64,000 bases of DNA from Aphanomyces cochlioides (Eukaryota; Oomycota; Saprolegniomycetes; Saprolegniales; Verrucalvaceae): contig JAHQRK010000027.1 of the NCBI GenBank assembly GCA_019828595.1, forward strand, positions 558,001-622,000. Direction: 5' to 3'. Under the pieces are notes generated by a model that made no database searches, was not told where the DNA came from, and worked only from the letters and a program-made list of their open reading frames with translations. Shown here piece after piece: positions 32,035 through 44,174 of this stretch. The position numbers were made by a program, and so were the translations under genes. Numbering within the stretch: the stretch's first letter is position 1; each line of letters starts with the position of its first letter.

Positions 32035-33830
32035 TTACTTGGGATCAGTGAGCACGCATGGGAAGAATTGCAAGTTCGGAAGAGCATCCATGGCTGCCAT
32101 GCCTTTGACAAATTCAGTGTTGGATGTGAGCCAGTCGGACTTGAGTAAGCCTTCCGTGAACGAGCTTGGACCAGTCGGGTTGTACTGGTACTCACTTTCG
32201 GGATTGAGAGACCACATGAAGCCACCAGCGTAGCCATCGCGGAGCATGACTTGGATCAAAAAGTCAGTTGTGCGCTTCGTCGTCTTCAGTGGATGAAGGT
32301 CGGTCGCGTACAAACCGGCAAACTCTCCAAGGACGAGAGCTTCCTTCTTGTCCTTGGCAATGTAGCCAAACATATCTGTCGCCGAGTCGGAGACAACTTG
32401 GAGCAGGTCGGCATCGCTTAACTCGGCCTTTGCAGCGCCATAGAAGTATGGCTGGGGGTAGACACCACTGTTGTAGTAGTGGGGGGCATAGACGACCTTG
32501 TCGTCGACTGGAAGTTCGACACGCTTTGTCTTGACACCTTGCAGGCCACCGCCCCACCAGTCACCATACGACCGTACGACGCCATTGATTGAGGCCTTGT
32601 GCGTCTCCAAGTTGGTTCCTTCGACGAAAGCAAGCCAGTTGGAGCATCCTTTGAGCATGCGGGTACCAATAGTCCCAGCGCCATCAGCGAAGTCTGCCCA
32701 CGTTGACGTGTGAGGCTCATTCTTCAAGTCGAGACCAATAACGTTCCAGTAGTCTTGAGTGCAGAGGTTCTTCGTGAGCGTGTCGACAGCGGTGAGGAAC
32801 TTTTCCTTGGTGATTCCAAGCGAGTCGTCAAACCAAGTGCCACCAGAGCTTGCAGGGGTCAGTGTGTGCAAACTAATGAGGACGCCAATCTTGCGGTACG
32901 CCAGCGATTTGATGATCGACTGAAGTGCTGACATGTAGCTCGTCAAGTCTAATGCGCGGTTCTCGGCAAGATTGACCAAGCTCTTCCGTGGTGCCGTGTT
33001 GTCTAGAATGTGCTTGATGCACACGGGCAACCGGACTGCATTGAACTTGTTCTTGGCCAGGAACGTTGCGATTTCGTAAGCAGTCGTGCCATTTCGGTCG
33101 TTCGTCCAGAGACCAAATGGAATGGCATTGCCAGTTTCCATGCCGAACCAGTTGATGCCCTTGATGTCCACTTTGACTTCCGTGTTGTTGGGAAGTACAG
33201 CGACAATGCGACCACCCTTGCTCAAGTAACTCAATGACGAGCATTCTACACGTTGTCATGAGACGACTGCAAGAAGGGAAAGAAACGTACGCTTTGTGAC
33301 GTAGACTTTGGGGTTGCCCACTTGACCATCAGCATCGACATCAATCGGCAGCGACGACGAGTTAGTCCCTGTGTCCAAGCCGCTATCAATCGCTCTTTTT
33401 GCGCGTTGGGCTTCCAGATAGTTTGCTTGGCGCAGATTTGAAGCATCTCGGTACGACTTCGAGCCCACGACAATGCCAACGACCGCTCCACCAACCAGGA
33501 GGAGAAGTAGAAACAATCCAGGCCACGTCTACGTGCACAATCATCAAGTCTGTGAGGGGGAGATCTTCTTACCCGAATTCGTCCTTTGTACGTTCCTTGT
33601 CGTTCGTACTCGGCCGGCTTTGATACATACAGCATCACATCTTTGGGTTCTCGTCTCGATTGCAGCAAGGAGGACATGGAGCCTCTTGTATCTCGCACAT
33701 TGTTTTCATTCACGTCATACGAGTTGCGAAGATCCATCGATTGTCTCCAAATCTCCATATTGCGACTATGGCTGCAGTAATCCACATTGATATGATCGCT
33801 CGATTCGCGGGAGATCTCAAAGTCCGCCAT
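32035..33830 (-). CDS. GH5 glucanase, single-pass type II membrane protein (copy A)
   Basis: Glycoside hydrolase family 5 enzyme, probably an exo-1,3-beta-glucanase acting on wall glucan outside the cell. Exon 1 (33573-33830) is a cytosolic tail ending in YKGRIR. Exon 2 (33291-33528) has the membrane anchor WPGLFLLLLLVGGAVVGIVV. Exon 3 (32035-33245) is the catalytic (beta/alpha)8 barrel: GINWFGMETG, NAVRLPVCIKHILDN, ISLHTLTP, acid/base Glu in LDLKNEP, YAPHYYNS with the conserved His/Tyr, nucleophile Glu in VLGEFAG, and GGFMWSLNPES. No cellulose-binding module. It is one of three close paralogues (also 35138-36959 and 50413-52452), and A and B lie in tandem. Confidence 0.88.
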
Positions 33831-35137
33831 CGTGATGTTTCACCGACGGCGCGGAGGTCAAAATGCCACTCCACTCGTCCTGCCTGGTGTAGAATCTTTA
33901 CTTTTTTTCGACAAATTTTCCATCCGTTCATTGGCTCCGCCATACAAACTTACGAGAGAAATGTCCCAACAACACTCGACTTTGTTCCTCGGTGGTCGAA
34001 AACCCATCGCCGACGCTGAAATCTGCCGTCGGGAGCGCGCCAATTCAGTCATTTCTAGCTTGAATCTATCTCTACATCAGCGGGGAAGAGCGCGGCCGTC
34101 GTATGACGCCAAGAAAGCGGCAGGAAGGGTTGAAATTTTCCACCGCTGTCTCGCGGTTTGCGTCTGGTCGTAGAAAGTGAGGTACGAAAAAATGCACGGG
34201 GATTTATATGGGGAATTGTATGGTCGGAAAAGCTTATTCTGATGGAAAATGGATCGGAGAAAAGAGCATGAAGATTGCATGGAGTGAAGAGCGGAAGGAA
34301 GGAACGAAGGACGAGGAAGCGTGCGTTCGTGTGGACGAGACATATCACTGTGACTTGCCAAGGTTGCACGCAGCAAGACCGGCTGGTGGCTATGAACCAA
34401 GTGATTGGACCATGCGAATGGAGCGTCAAAATTTCGACCGCGTGGGGCATGGAGAGATTGCAAAGTTGAATGGAGAAGATGCAAGATGAGGTATCTAGAG
34501 AGAGAAGAGGTTGAATGGTTGAGGCACACGCATGCGATCGGCTGGAGGAGATCGACAGATTCATGGAGAAAGACTGGATTGACGATGATGAAGACGAGGA
34601 GAATGAGGATCGAAGCGGTCGAAATGATAGACGTGCGACGGGTCGCGGAGAAAAAGAGTGATCTGAAGACAGACACTGACGATGAGGACGGTACTGCACG
34701 AAGGTGGACACTGCGAATCTAGTCACGCTGATACTGTGCCAAGTGGGATGTGATCGAGGTGGACGACGATTCCACGCCAGGATCGACGAGAAATTTGTCA
34801 TCGCAGATGAAACACGCTCAGCAGCTTTTTCTGGACGAGCAGGATGAAAAATTGCGTGGTGATGCGAGCATGGGTGACGAAAGCGACATTCAATCTACGG
34901 CTGTCGGGTCCGAGCACCCGCGTCTGCAGATGAACATGAGAATGCGATGCTCGTTCAACGAATTCGACGGTGGACGACGCTGATCAGAGGATGAGTGCCA
35001 ACAAATGCCTGACTCAGCAGACAAGCGACTTCGGTGAAAGTTTCCGCGCGAACCTCTGGAGCCCGCATCTTGTCAGAGTCTTCTTCTCCATGAGGAAGCT
35101 GTGGGTGATTGTATTAGACGGCGCTAATGTGTTCTCT
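33831..35137. other. Spacer with unresolved acidic coding-like segment
   Basis: On the plus strand, about 34540-34660 reads EIDRFMEKDWIDDDEDEENE and 34750-34983 reads VIEVDDDSTPGSTRNLSSQM, then QQLFLDEQDEKLRGDAS; 34208-34489 is also open with charged composition. These look like pieces of an acidic nuclear-type protein, but I could not splice them together without breaking the frame. It may be a small gene with several short introns or a decayed one. Confidence 0.35.
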
Positions 35138-36959
35138 CTAGGTGGAATCTGTCTCGACGCATGGAAGGAACTGCAGATTGGGAAGGTCGTTCATGGCGGC
35201 CATGCCTTTGACAAAGACGGCGTTGGACGTGAGCCAGTCGTCCTCGAGGAGTCCTTCGGGATACGACCCAGGGCCGGTCGGATTGTACTGGTAGACACTC
35301 TCAGGGTTGAGCGACCACATGAAGCCGCCCGCGTATCCATCTCGGATCATGACTTGGATCAAATAGTCGGTCGTTCGCTTTGTCGTCAACTTTGGATGGG
35401 CGTCCGTCGCGTAGAGCCCCGCAAACTCTCCTAACACGAGCGCGGCATCTTTCTCCTTGGCGATATAGCCAAACATATCTGTCGCCGAGTCCGAGACGAC
35501 CTGGAGTAAGTCGGCGTCGCTCAGCTCCGACTTGTCAGTCGCATAGAAGTATGGCTGAGGGTAGACGGCACTGTTGTAGTAGTGCGGTGCGTACACGACC
35601 TTGTTGTCAACGTACAGCACAACGGGCTTGGTCTTGACGCCTTGGAGCCCGCCGCCCCACCAGTCGCTGTACGTTTGATTCACGCCGTTGATGGTAGCCG
35701 TGTGCGTTCCCTGGTTGGTGCCTTCAACGAACGCCATCCAGTTGCTGCATCCCTTCAACATGCGCGTTCCAATCGTCACGGCGCCGTCGGCAAAGTCGGA
35801 CCATGTCATTGCACTCGGTTCGTTCTTGACATCAAGGCCGAGGATGTTCCAGTATTCCTCCGAGCAGAGGTTCTTCGTGAGCGTGTCGACGGCGGTGAGG
35901 AAATCGTCCTTGGAAATGCCGAGCGACTCGTCGTACCAACTTCCCCCTGACGTCGTCGGCGTGAGCGTGTGCAAACTGATGAGCACGGCAATGTTGCGGT
36001 ACGCCAACGCTTTGACGATCGACTGAAGCGTCGTGATGTAGTTGGTCAAGTCCAGCGCGCGGTTCTCGGCGACGTTGACGAGACTCATCTGCGGCGCTGT
36101 GTTGTTCAGGATGTTCTGGATACACACGGGGAGTCGTACGGCGTTGAACTTGTTCTTCACAAGGAACGTTGCAATCTCATACGCTGTCGTGCCGTTGACG
36201 TCGTTCGTCCAGAGACCGAATGGAACGGCGACACCGGTTTCCATGCCGAACCTACGAGCGATAAGGCCACGCAAGCGCTGGAGGTTTGTACCAGTTGACG
36301 CCCTTGATGTTGATTGGGACCTCCGTCTTGTTGGGAAGCACTGCAACAATGCTGCCGTTCTTGCTGAGGTAGTTGAGCGAAGCGCATTCTACAGCTCGAG
36401 TAGGACGCCGTGACGATTTGAGACCTTACGTTGAGTCGGGTAGACCTTTGGATTGCCCACTTGGCCGTCAGAGTCGACGTCAACCGACACCGAGGAAGAC
36501 GAGGAGCCGTCCAACCCGCTGTCAATTTCGCGGCGAGATCGTTCTTCTTGGAGATAACTTGCCGTGCGGCTTGCGGCAGCCTCACGGGCGGACTTGGAGC
36601 CGAACACGATGGCAACAGTGGCGCCGGCGACAACCAGCAGCAGCAGAAGAAGCCCTGGCCATATCTAAGAGAGAGCGATCAATCCTGCGCTGCCATGGTG
36701 AGTGTCTTACCCTTCTTCGCCCTTTGTACTGATTTTGTCGCTCATTCTCGGCAAGTGGAGCTGCAAAGATGGGGACATCTTTGGGCTCTCGCCTCGTCTG
36801 GACCAGCGACGGGAGTGTGTTGTATTCGTCGTCACGTTGGCTCGACATTGTGTTGCGCATATCCAGCGACAGTCGCCAATTTTCCATGATCCGCGTGTTG
36901 CTACTGAAGTCGACGTGGATCGACTCGCTGGCCCCGCGTTGGATTTCAATGTCGTTCAT
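35138..36959 (-). CDS. GH5 glucanase, single-pass type II membrane protein (copy B)
   Basis: Paralogue of copy A with the same architecture and one extra intron. Exon 1 (36711-36959) starts MNDIEIQRGASESIHVDF and ends YKGRR. Exon 2 (36430-36664) has the anchor WPGLLLLLLLVVAGATVAIV. Exon 3 (36292-36388) ends inside GVNW, and a 40-nt intron (36252-36291, GTACAAACC...CTCGTAG) splits the Trp codon before FGMETG. Exon 4 (35138-36251) carries LDVKNEP (acid/base), YAPHYYNS, VLGEFAG (nucleophile) and GGFMWSLNPES. Copies A and B are very similar along the barrel, so the tandem duplication looks moderately recent; the extra intron was gained in B or lost in A. Confidence 0.88.
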
Positions 36960-37040
36960 GTCGACCAAGACGATTGAGAAATGATTGCCCCTGCACGTCG
37001 TGTTTCTCGAAGGCGAGGCGCATGCTCTGTTCACCCAAAC

Positions 37041-37268
37041 ATGTCCCAAGTCACACAGCTGTCTCCTGGATTCATTGGGTCAAATGACGACAGCTTTAGC
37101 TCGCCGACAAATTTGTCCGCATGGACACGATCTAAGCTGACGACAGCAGGACCATGTCGACATACCAAGCGGTTCTTTATCTTGCATGACATCAGCGTTG
37201 AAAAGGCGGCGGCAACTGCGCCATCTCGGCGCGAGGAAGAGGAATTTGACCTCATCCAACTACACTGA
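37041..37268 (+). CDS. Small hypothetical protein
   Basis: A 75-residue frame, MSQVTQLSPGFIGSNDDSFS to FDLIQLH, begins 82 bp from the divergent start of GH5 copy B. Composition is protein-like, with a segment CRHTKRFFILHDISVEK and an acidic REEEEFDL end. No domain is recognised. A short chance frame cannot be excluded. Confidence 0.35.
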   Translation: MSQVTQLSPGFIGSNDDSFSSPTNLSAWTRSKLTTAGPCRHTKRFFILHDISVEKAAATAPSRREEEEFDLIQLH

Positions 37269-38063
37269 ACGGTTCCAACATATCATGGTCCGAATTTCAA
37301 AGTTGGACATGAAAGGAGATGAAAGGCGATGATGCATCCTTCTCGACGTAGACGCTCGATAAGCTCATCGCATCGATGCTGCGAAGAGAGAGAGAGAGAT
37401 GGCGGCACGTGGCGTGTGGCATTTTCCATTTATCCGCTGGGCATTGTAGCTCCCGTCAACATGTCATTAGGCAATCGCGTGGAGATTATTCAACGCCACT
37501 GGATGATGGATGCGCTCTGTAGCTGATCCAACACCTCTGACCAAGCGAAGCAAGCTTCCGAAGCGAGAGAGCTGAGATGGACAGCATCGTGTCATCAGCT
37601 AATGCCGACGGTGATATCGACAAGGCCAACGATAGACATTTCAAATGTGTGATATTTCAACCTGTCGACAATTTCTTTTTTTCACTTGAAAAAAGTCTGA
37701 AAAAAATAATTTTTCAACCCCAAGAAAAGACAGAAAGTACAAGTACAGCCTGTATAGATAAGTCGGAGTGCACAATGCCATAGCGTCGTGGAGGGCGCAT
37801 CGAGCGCATCTTGCTACCCAGGAGACATCCGAAGGTGGACCCACTCTTGAGAGACGTGGAAGTACACGCTTTCTCAGGTCCAGATCGTCGTGTTTGTATT
37901 GAATTTTCTCCACGACGAGATTTTATACTGGAGATTTGTATTGAACAATACATGAAATCCTCCGTATGGTCGTCGTGGTTGAAGTCCCACATGAGTTCAT
38001 TTCTGACTTTTTGTCGGCCCGCACACACAGGAAGCCCGAGGAAGACACGGCGGCAGAAAGTCC
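37269..38063. other. Spacer before the lipin gene
   Basis: About 800 bp without a supportable gene. It includes a GA repeat (gagagagagagatgg near 37388), an A/T-rich stretch near 37680-37730 and only short, unconvincing frames. Confidence 0.45.
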
Positions 38064-40094
38064 ATGAATGTGCTCAACTCCGTCAAGGATTACGTCTCGA
38101 ACGTATTCGATATCGGCTCGGGACCGACGGAAGCCATCGATGTCGTGGCTGTGCTAGACGATACGGCCAAACTGGAGCCACGAACACGAACGACGCCATT
38201 CTATGTTCGGTTTGAGGTGAGCCGACGCAGGATGAATCGAGACTCAAGGGACAACGATGCAGACGTCAAAGTACCATGAAAAGCGCGTCGAAGTCCGAGT
38301 GAATGGAGTTTATATCCCAGCTATCGTGATGGAGGTATGTGCTCGATGGGTATATGTCACGCGATAATAACATTGCATGTACAGGTTGCCGATAATGGAG
38401 AAGCACATTTTGTCCATCCTGGTGATGAAGAAGAAGCCCGTACTATGGAGGATCTCTTCTATGCTGATACGCCAGACCCGCCGTCCGACGAGTAGGCGAG
38501 AAGTCAAGAGCTGCAATTGACGATGTCCTAGACCATTTCCACTTCCAGTACTGGATGAAATCAACTCTCAGCAGGTACGGCTGTCGACTTCAGAGTCATC
38601 TGACACGAGCTTCATACAGGAGTCGTCGCGCACGAAGCTGTCGGCTGATACGCGTACTCCAAGTGTCTATTTCGATGTCATCAACCCATCGATTGAGAGA
38701 ACAATGCTCAAGAAAAACACGAGCGACTACTTTGACGCTGCATCCGAAGCTCCCCTTGCACCACCACCAGCGACAACTGCGGCGACTTCAATACCCAATG
38801 TATCGCATCACATTGTCTTGGATATGTTGCCCTCGACTGCAGGTATTGACCTGATTCCAAAACGATTATAGCCTTTACGAAATGTAGCCCCAAGGTTGTC
38901 GCTCTGTGGTCATTTGATCGATCCGTCTATGACACCCGACGCAGCAAACGAACTCTTCCAGCGTTTCCTCGTAACTCCGGAAGTCTTCCATGCTAATCCC
39001 ATCTCGATTCTTCAAGATCCCAGGCTCATGATACTTGCCCATGGTGCACTCCATCGTTACGACCTCTTCATGCAGGCCTTCTTTGTCTCCAAAGTGTGTT
39101 TCCCTCCGTCAGAAGATGTGTTGTCATCAACCTCGACTCATCCACAAGAACGAACTGCGACTCCACTGCCGCCAGAAGTCAGCGATCAAAAGTCCACAGA
39201 GCCATCAAGATGGCTTCGTTGGTTCCGCTCGACTTCCTCAAGCATTTCAAATGGTTCATACTCCTCTACTTCCTCTCCCATCTTCCACATGCTGTAGATG
39301 ATTCCTCTCCTCGAGTTCTCTTTCCATCGCAAAAGCAACTTGACCTCATGAACCTAGCATTCGGAGCCAACAAACTCGAGTTCCGTATCAAGGCGACAGT
39401 CTTTGGTGAGGACGACAAGGTCGCCACTTCCACTTTATACTTGTGGCACACAACAACCAAGCTGGTCTTCGCTGACGTCGAAGCCACAATCAGCTCAGAC
39501 CACAGGACATCGTCGTTCTTGCGCTCGTCCATTAAAGAAGTCGTGATCGATGGTGCCGTCGACTTCTACGGTCATATCGTCCACTATGGATACGAAGTTG
39601 TCTATTTGTCGTCTCGAAGACACCAAGACATTCGTGAACTGGTTTCTGGCCTGCCCAGAGGTCCACTGCTAGCAGCGTTTGGCGGACTTGACAATCAACA
39701 ATCTCCAGAAGAGCTGCAACAAGTCAAGTTTTCCATGCTCGAGCGCATCCAAGGATTGTATCCAGGCGATGTTAATCCATTCTATGCCGCGCTCGCCAAC
39801 GACGCCAGCGCTAAAGTATTTCTCGACGCTGGTGTCGCTCCTGGAAAAGTCCTCGTCATGGATCCCACCACGAGTCGCTTTAGTCTAGCCCATCAAAAAG
39901 TGTTCAAGCAGCAGCACACAACCTACAGTGGTCTCCGCGCCGACACGCGAACCTTTGACGCGATGTTTCCTCCCATCGTGAGCGTCGTTGCCAAATCCAA
40001 CAACGACGACAGCCATCCTGTTCATCTCGCACATACTGAAGACGCTTTCAACGATTTGAACTTTTGGAGAGTGCCGCCGCCGACACTGTCGTAA
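38064..40094 (+). CDS. Lipin-family protein with altered catalytic motif
   Basis: Lipins are Mg2+-dependent phosphatidate phosphatases making diacylglycerol at the ER and nuclear envelope. Exons join to give the N-terminal lipin domain (MNVLNSVKDYVSNVFDIGSG; PTEAIDVVAVLDD; TPFYVRFE; KRVEVRVNGVYIPAIVMEV; DNGEAHFVHPG), a middle part with LSLCGHLIDPSMTPDAANEL, and the HAD-like C-terminal domain: LMNLAFGANKLEFRI, STLYLWHTTTKLVFADVEAT, IVHYGYEVVYLSSR, GLPRGPLLAAFGG, PFYAALANDASAKVFLDAG. The catalytic DxDGT motif is DVEAT here (near 39473-39487): the second Asp is Glu and Gly is Ala, so phosphatase activity is doubtful. Introns are 40-55 nt. Ends 8 bp from the convergent DCC1 gene. Confidence 0.85.
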
Positions 40095-40102
40095 TGCATT
40101 GC

Positions 40103-41264
40103 TTATCGTTTGCTGTACAATCGTTCCGTTGAATTTAGGACGCGAGACGCACGCGTGTACTTGAGAAGAAGCGACGCTTGGGTCATCTTGCCACTGATAA
40201 GTTGCCTACATCAAGCACGTTAGCAAGGAAGGTCGAGAGTGGCAGTACGTGAGGTAAGGTTCGAGCTGAGCAAGCGTCCACTTGGGTTGAAAAGAAAAGA
40301 TTTCTTGGAACCGCGTCTTCGCGTCAATCGAGAGACGGTCTTCTGGGAAGTAGACTAGCGTGTCTTGGCGGAGAATGGCGAGGCCACGGAGCATGGATGC
40401 ATCGATGGAGACGCCGTCCGGCACCCGAAAGCTCCATTTCTCCATGAATTCGTCCACGGGCCATTCTTTGCGCTCGTCAAAGAGAGAAATGGCTTGAAAT
40501 GTCGCGATCTTGACAGCGTCGAGAGAGAATGAACCATCTTCCGCGATAGACGAGCTGTAATTCCGAAGACAATGGGCAAGAATGGCTGGCGTGATAGACA
40601 AATGCGACTCAAGCTCATCCACAGTCAGGGTGCGGTCGAAATCCCAATCCTGCTGGACAAACACATCAAGTACTTGGTTCATGACATCCTGCGCGTAAGC
40701 TGGATCGACGATGCGCCAAAAGCCGTCGATTTCAATCGCGTGAAGTTGTTGCAGGATTTGACGCACTTCGTGGCTGCTGTGCTGCAATCGATCCATAAGT
40801 TCGTCAAGAGTGTAGAGATTCGATCGCTTCTTCTTATTGATGGGCGAATCACTCCTTCGAGTCATGAGACACCATTCTTTTGTCCATGGCGTTTCCATCA
40901 AGAGTGACTTGAGCTGGCTCACATCCAATGGCTTTTCCGTCAATTCGTAGTGATACACAGAACATCCACGAATCGCGACGGGCGCTTGGCTTGCTGCGTC
41001 ATCCCAGGTGGTTGAATCGACCAAAAGGCGCAAATTCGACTGGTCTTCCTTGACAAGGTTGAAGCTCTGCGTCGGCGTGCACAAGACTGCGCGCTGCACT
41101 GCGTCTCCAACTATGTAGACTTTCTCTCCACTGGTCAAAGCGCTGCAGACGTCTTCAGGAAGCTCCACGAGCTTGAACCCATCCTCGTCGTAGTCATCGC
41201 CAAAGACCACTTCTGCTGCAGACATCCCAACTGACCTGGCACGCCTGCATTTAGTCTGGGTCAC
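40103..41264 (-). CDS. DSCC1: Sister chromatid cohesion protein DCC1
   Basis: DCC1 subunit of the alternative replication factor C (CTF18-DCC1-CTF8) that supports PCNA loading and sister-chromatid cohesion. Exon 1 (40249-41264) has the N-terminal strands (DEDGFKLVELPEDV, GEKVYIVGDAVQRAVLCTPT, SFNLVKEDQSNLRLLV) and the winged-helix C-terminal part: YTLDELMDRLQHSSHEV, QQLHAIEIDGFWRIVD, VDEFMEKWSFRVPDGVSIDA, LRGLAILRQDTLVYFPED, FQEIFSFQPKWTLAQLEPYL. A 43-nt intron (40206-40248) leads to exon 2 with LISGKMTQASLLLKYTRASR, stop at 40103. The start may instead be the Met at 41225 (MSAAEVVFG). Length about 370, usual for the family. Confidence 0.87.
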
Positions 41265-41618
41265 TCTATTACAACACAGATTTGTAATACTATTTTAAAA
41301 TACTATTTTATGTCCATTGCAATACCACTCACTTCACTTATTCAGGCCTTGAACCCGTTGCAGAATGCATCAAAGGCCCACATATTGCTTCTCTGACTTG
41401 ATCGATATGATCCGCCTATTCAAACTTCATGGCTGAGTGCAAGAACTCAATCGAAATATGGCACTTACAAGGGTATTGCAAAGAGTAGTTGCAAGTATTG
41501 CAATATTTGCATTGCAATGATACACTATTTATCGACATCACTGGTAAACCAAAATCCAAAACTCGATTTCTTCAACCATCTTAGCTGCCACAGGTCACAG
41601 CTCTCTCTATCGACTGCT
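41265..41618. other. Spacer between DCC1 and eIF2B-epsilon
   Basis: About 350 bp, AT-rich, with the near-duplicate tactattttaaaatactatttta at 41288-41311 and TGCAA-rich words (attgcaatatttgcattgcaatg) at 41497-41519. No gene is seen. Confidence 0.45.
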
Positions 41619-43893
41619 CTAGTCTTCTTCGTCTTCATCCTCATCTTCGTCATCGTCGTCGTCATCATCGTCATCTTCTTCGTCTTCGCGAAGCCACTCG
41701 AGGAATTCCTGCATGGCGGGATTTTCAACCAACGAGGGATGTCCTGGTGCGGCGTCGTTTTCTTCCCATGCAAAGATGTTGTCTTCCGTGACCCATTCAA
41801 GATCGTAAGCAATTTGCATGATGAATCGAAAGAGGCCTGAGAAGACGGCAGCATTTGCACTATCAGTACAATACGTAGCCAGAATGTCAATGATGGCAAG
41901 GCGCTCGACGTCGTTCATAATGCACTTCTTGACGACGCCACTCCACTTTTCCAACTTGGGTTTCAACAACGCCATAATCTGCATCGCACTTTTGTTGTTG
42001 CGTGGAATCAAGTTACACAAACCGGGCAGAATAGCTGTCAAACAATCGGCAAACGACCGATTCTGTGCGAACTTGTAACTCTTGATTTCCAAAAACAAGT
42101 TGTCCACATCGTCACCGCCATGGTCGCCCGATACAACCATGTCCATCACAACACGGACAAATCGCTCCATTGGATCTTCTTCCTCAAATGGCACCGCAGT
42201 CTCTTCGTCGTCGGATGAACTCAACGCATCCCATGATCCCAATCGACTGCGCTGCTTCTAACATGGTCGTGAGATCATTTATCTGCAGGGCCAAGTTACC
42301 GCAACAACGTCAACGGCGCCGATCAATGTAAGTTTGAGCCGATCAAGTCGGCTTGTATCATCTTCTTCATTGTCCGAATCATCCTGATCGCCATCGTCGT
42401 CCTCATCAAGTGTCCAAATACGACCAACACCTCCGTCGCCCACGTGATCAGGGTTCCATGCTTCGTCATCTTCTTCGTCCTTAGTCTCGTTATCATTTTC
42501 ATCGTCAGAGAATCCATCATCAGACGCAACATGTCGAACTGTTGTGAGTTTGGTGTACGCTGGTACTGTGAAGTTGGCCCCAATAACAACACGATGAGAG
42601 ATCAAGCATCCTTCACGGACAGTGGCGCCGTGGTGAAGGATAGCGTGGTTGCACACGATGGCGCCATCGATCGTCTAGGTAGTGAATTCCATTCATTAAT
42701 GATCGTCAAGAGTTCAATGACATACCACATTGTCTTCGACCACAACGTTGTCCCAAAGAAAACTGTTAGTGATCTTCACATTGGCGCCGATCTTGCAATT
42801 ACGACCAATGGCACTCTTGTCCAAAATTGAGTTGGCACCCACAGTCGTGCCTTCGCCAAGGATGCTTGTCGAACGCACTGAGCACGTTCGAGCCAAAACA
42901 ACCTACAAAGTCCATCAAGAACAAGTTGCAAGCGATAAGTCAAACCTTCTTCTCCTTGTAAATGTCATGGCGTTGGTGGCTATAAGTTGAAGCAGGACCG
43001 AGAAGGTTGTTGTCAGGCACCATTGGAAAGACCCATCGCTGGAGAATGGCGTGCGTGATGGCGCTGTACGTGCGAGGATCATGCACACGGGCAGCAAATT
43101 CCTTGGCGATGATGTGAGCATGGATCTTGTTGCCCATTTCATAATTCTGCGCTTCGTTCCGAATGAAATCACCACGAATATCTTGATAGTCAAAGTTGTC
43201 GCTGAATTGGACAAGAACGTCAGGCGAGCAAATATCGATGTGAGCGTCCATAAGATCATATCGCAGGCTAAGCTGGCTGTGGTCTTCAAACGCAACGTTT
43301 GAGAGACGTACGAGTGCCTCTGAGTGTTTGGTTTCATACAAGACGAGCTGGTTCGTGAAGCTGTCCATAGCAACAATGAGGTCGTCCGTCAGAGGTCGAA
43401 CACTGTGGTGAACCTGGACTTCCTTGAAAATCATCGTCATGATGGACGAGCTATCCTTCTTTCGTCGCGCTTCGTGGTCTTCAACAGCGGCGCGCAAGTT
43501 CATATTCGACACAACATCGCCGGATATCAAAATGAACGGGTCCGATCGCACTAATTGCATACGATCCAATTCGCGAATGGCATCACCAGCCGTCAAACAA
43601 GTCGGGCTCATCACGCATTGCGTCTTGACAGTCTGTGCAACAGTCGAGGTGCTTAGGTATGCTTCAATTGCTGACGCATTGCCCGTGCAAAAGATCAGCA
43701 CTTCTTCGACGCCATTCGATGCTAAAAACTCCAACGTGTAGTCCAACATTGGGACGTTCGCAAGCGGAAAAAGAACCTTCGGCTGCTCTAACGAGATCGG
43801 TCTGAACGTGTTTGTCCATGAGTCGGCAAATAGCACAGCCTGCAGCGGATGCTTGTGCTTCTCATTTGTCTGTGCTTCCTTCTTCGGAGCCAT
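41619..43893 (-). CDS. EIF2B5: Translation initiation factor eIF2B subunit epsilon
   Basis: Catalytic subunit of the eIF2B guanine-nucleotide exchange factor that recycles eIF2-GDP. Exon 1 starts MAPKKEAQTNEKHKHPLQAV and has the nucleotidyltransferase-like fold: LFADSWTNTFRPISLEQPKV, NVPMLDYTLEFL, DPFILISGDVVSN. It continues with a left-handed beta-helix (SILGEGTTVGANSILDKSAI, NCKIGANVKITNSFLWDNVV, LISHRVVIGANFTVP), an acidic linker rich in Asp/Glu, then the C-terminal W2/HEAT domain exon (41619-42242; WLREDEEDDDDDDDDD tail) with ILATYCTDSANAAVFSGLFR. Introns: GTTTGACTT...TTTGTAG (after KEKK), GTATGTCATT...CCTAG (after EDNV), GTAACTTGG...GTTAG (before RLGSWDALSS). Complete gene. Confidence 0.92.
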
Positions 43894-44174
43894 CCTTCTT
43901 GCAAACCAATATAAAATTCCTTGGACACCTCAAATCACAATGACAAAATCGGGTACTTTTGAGATACGAAATGACAAAAGGAGGAGATTCAGCAGTGCAT
44001 GTTCTTATTTGGTGGTATTTTGTCTCATTTTTAAATTTGAACTATGGTAATCAAGTCGACGCGGGACATCTCGCGCACTTTATAGACAAAAGAAAGCAAC
44101 GGCCCAGAGAAGAAATTGAATTACTTTCTCATCTTGATGACACTGCTACATCCTGAAGATGACCCAGCAAAAAC

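Noticed and set aside
34055..34801. 248-residue minus-strand frame rich in Ser/Pro/His
   Set aside because: Composition is that of an antisense shadow of GA-rich plus-strand sequence; no domain.
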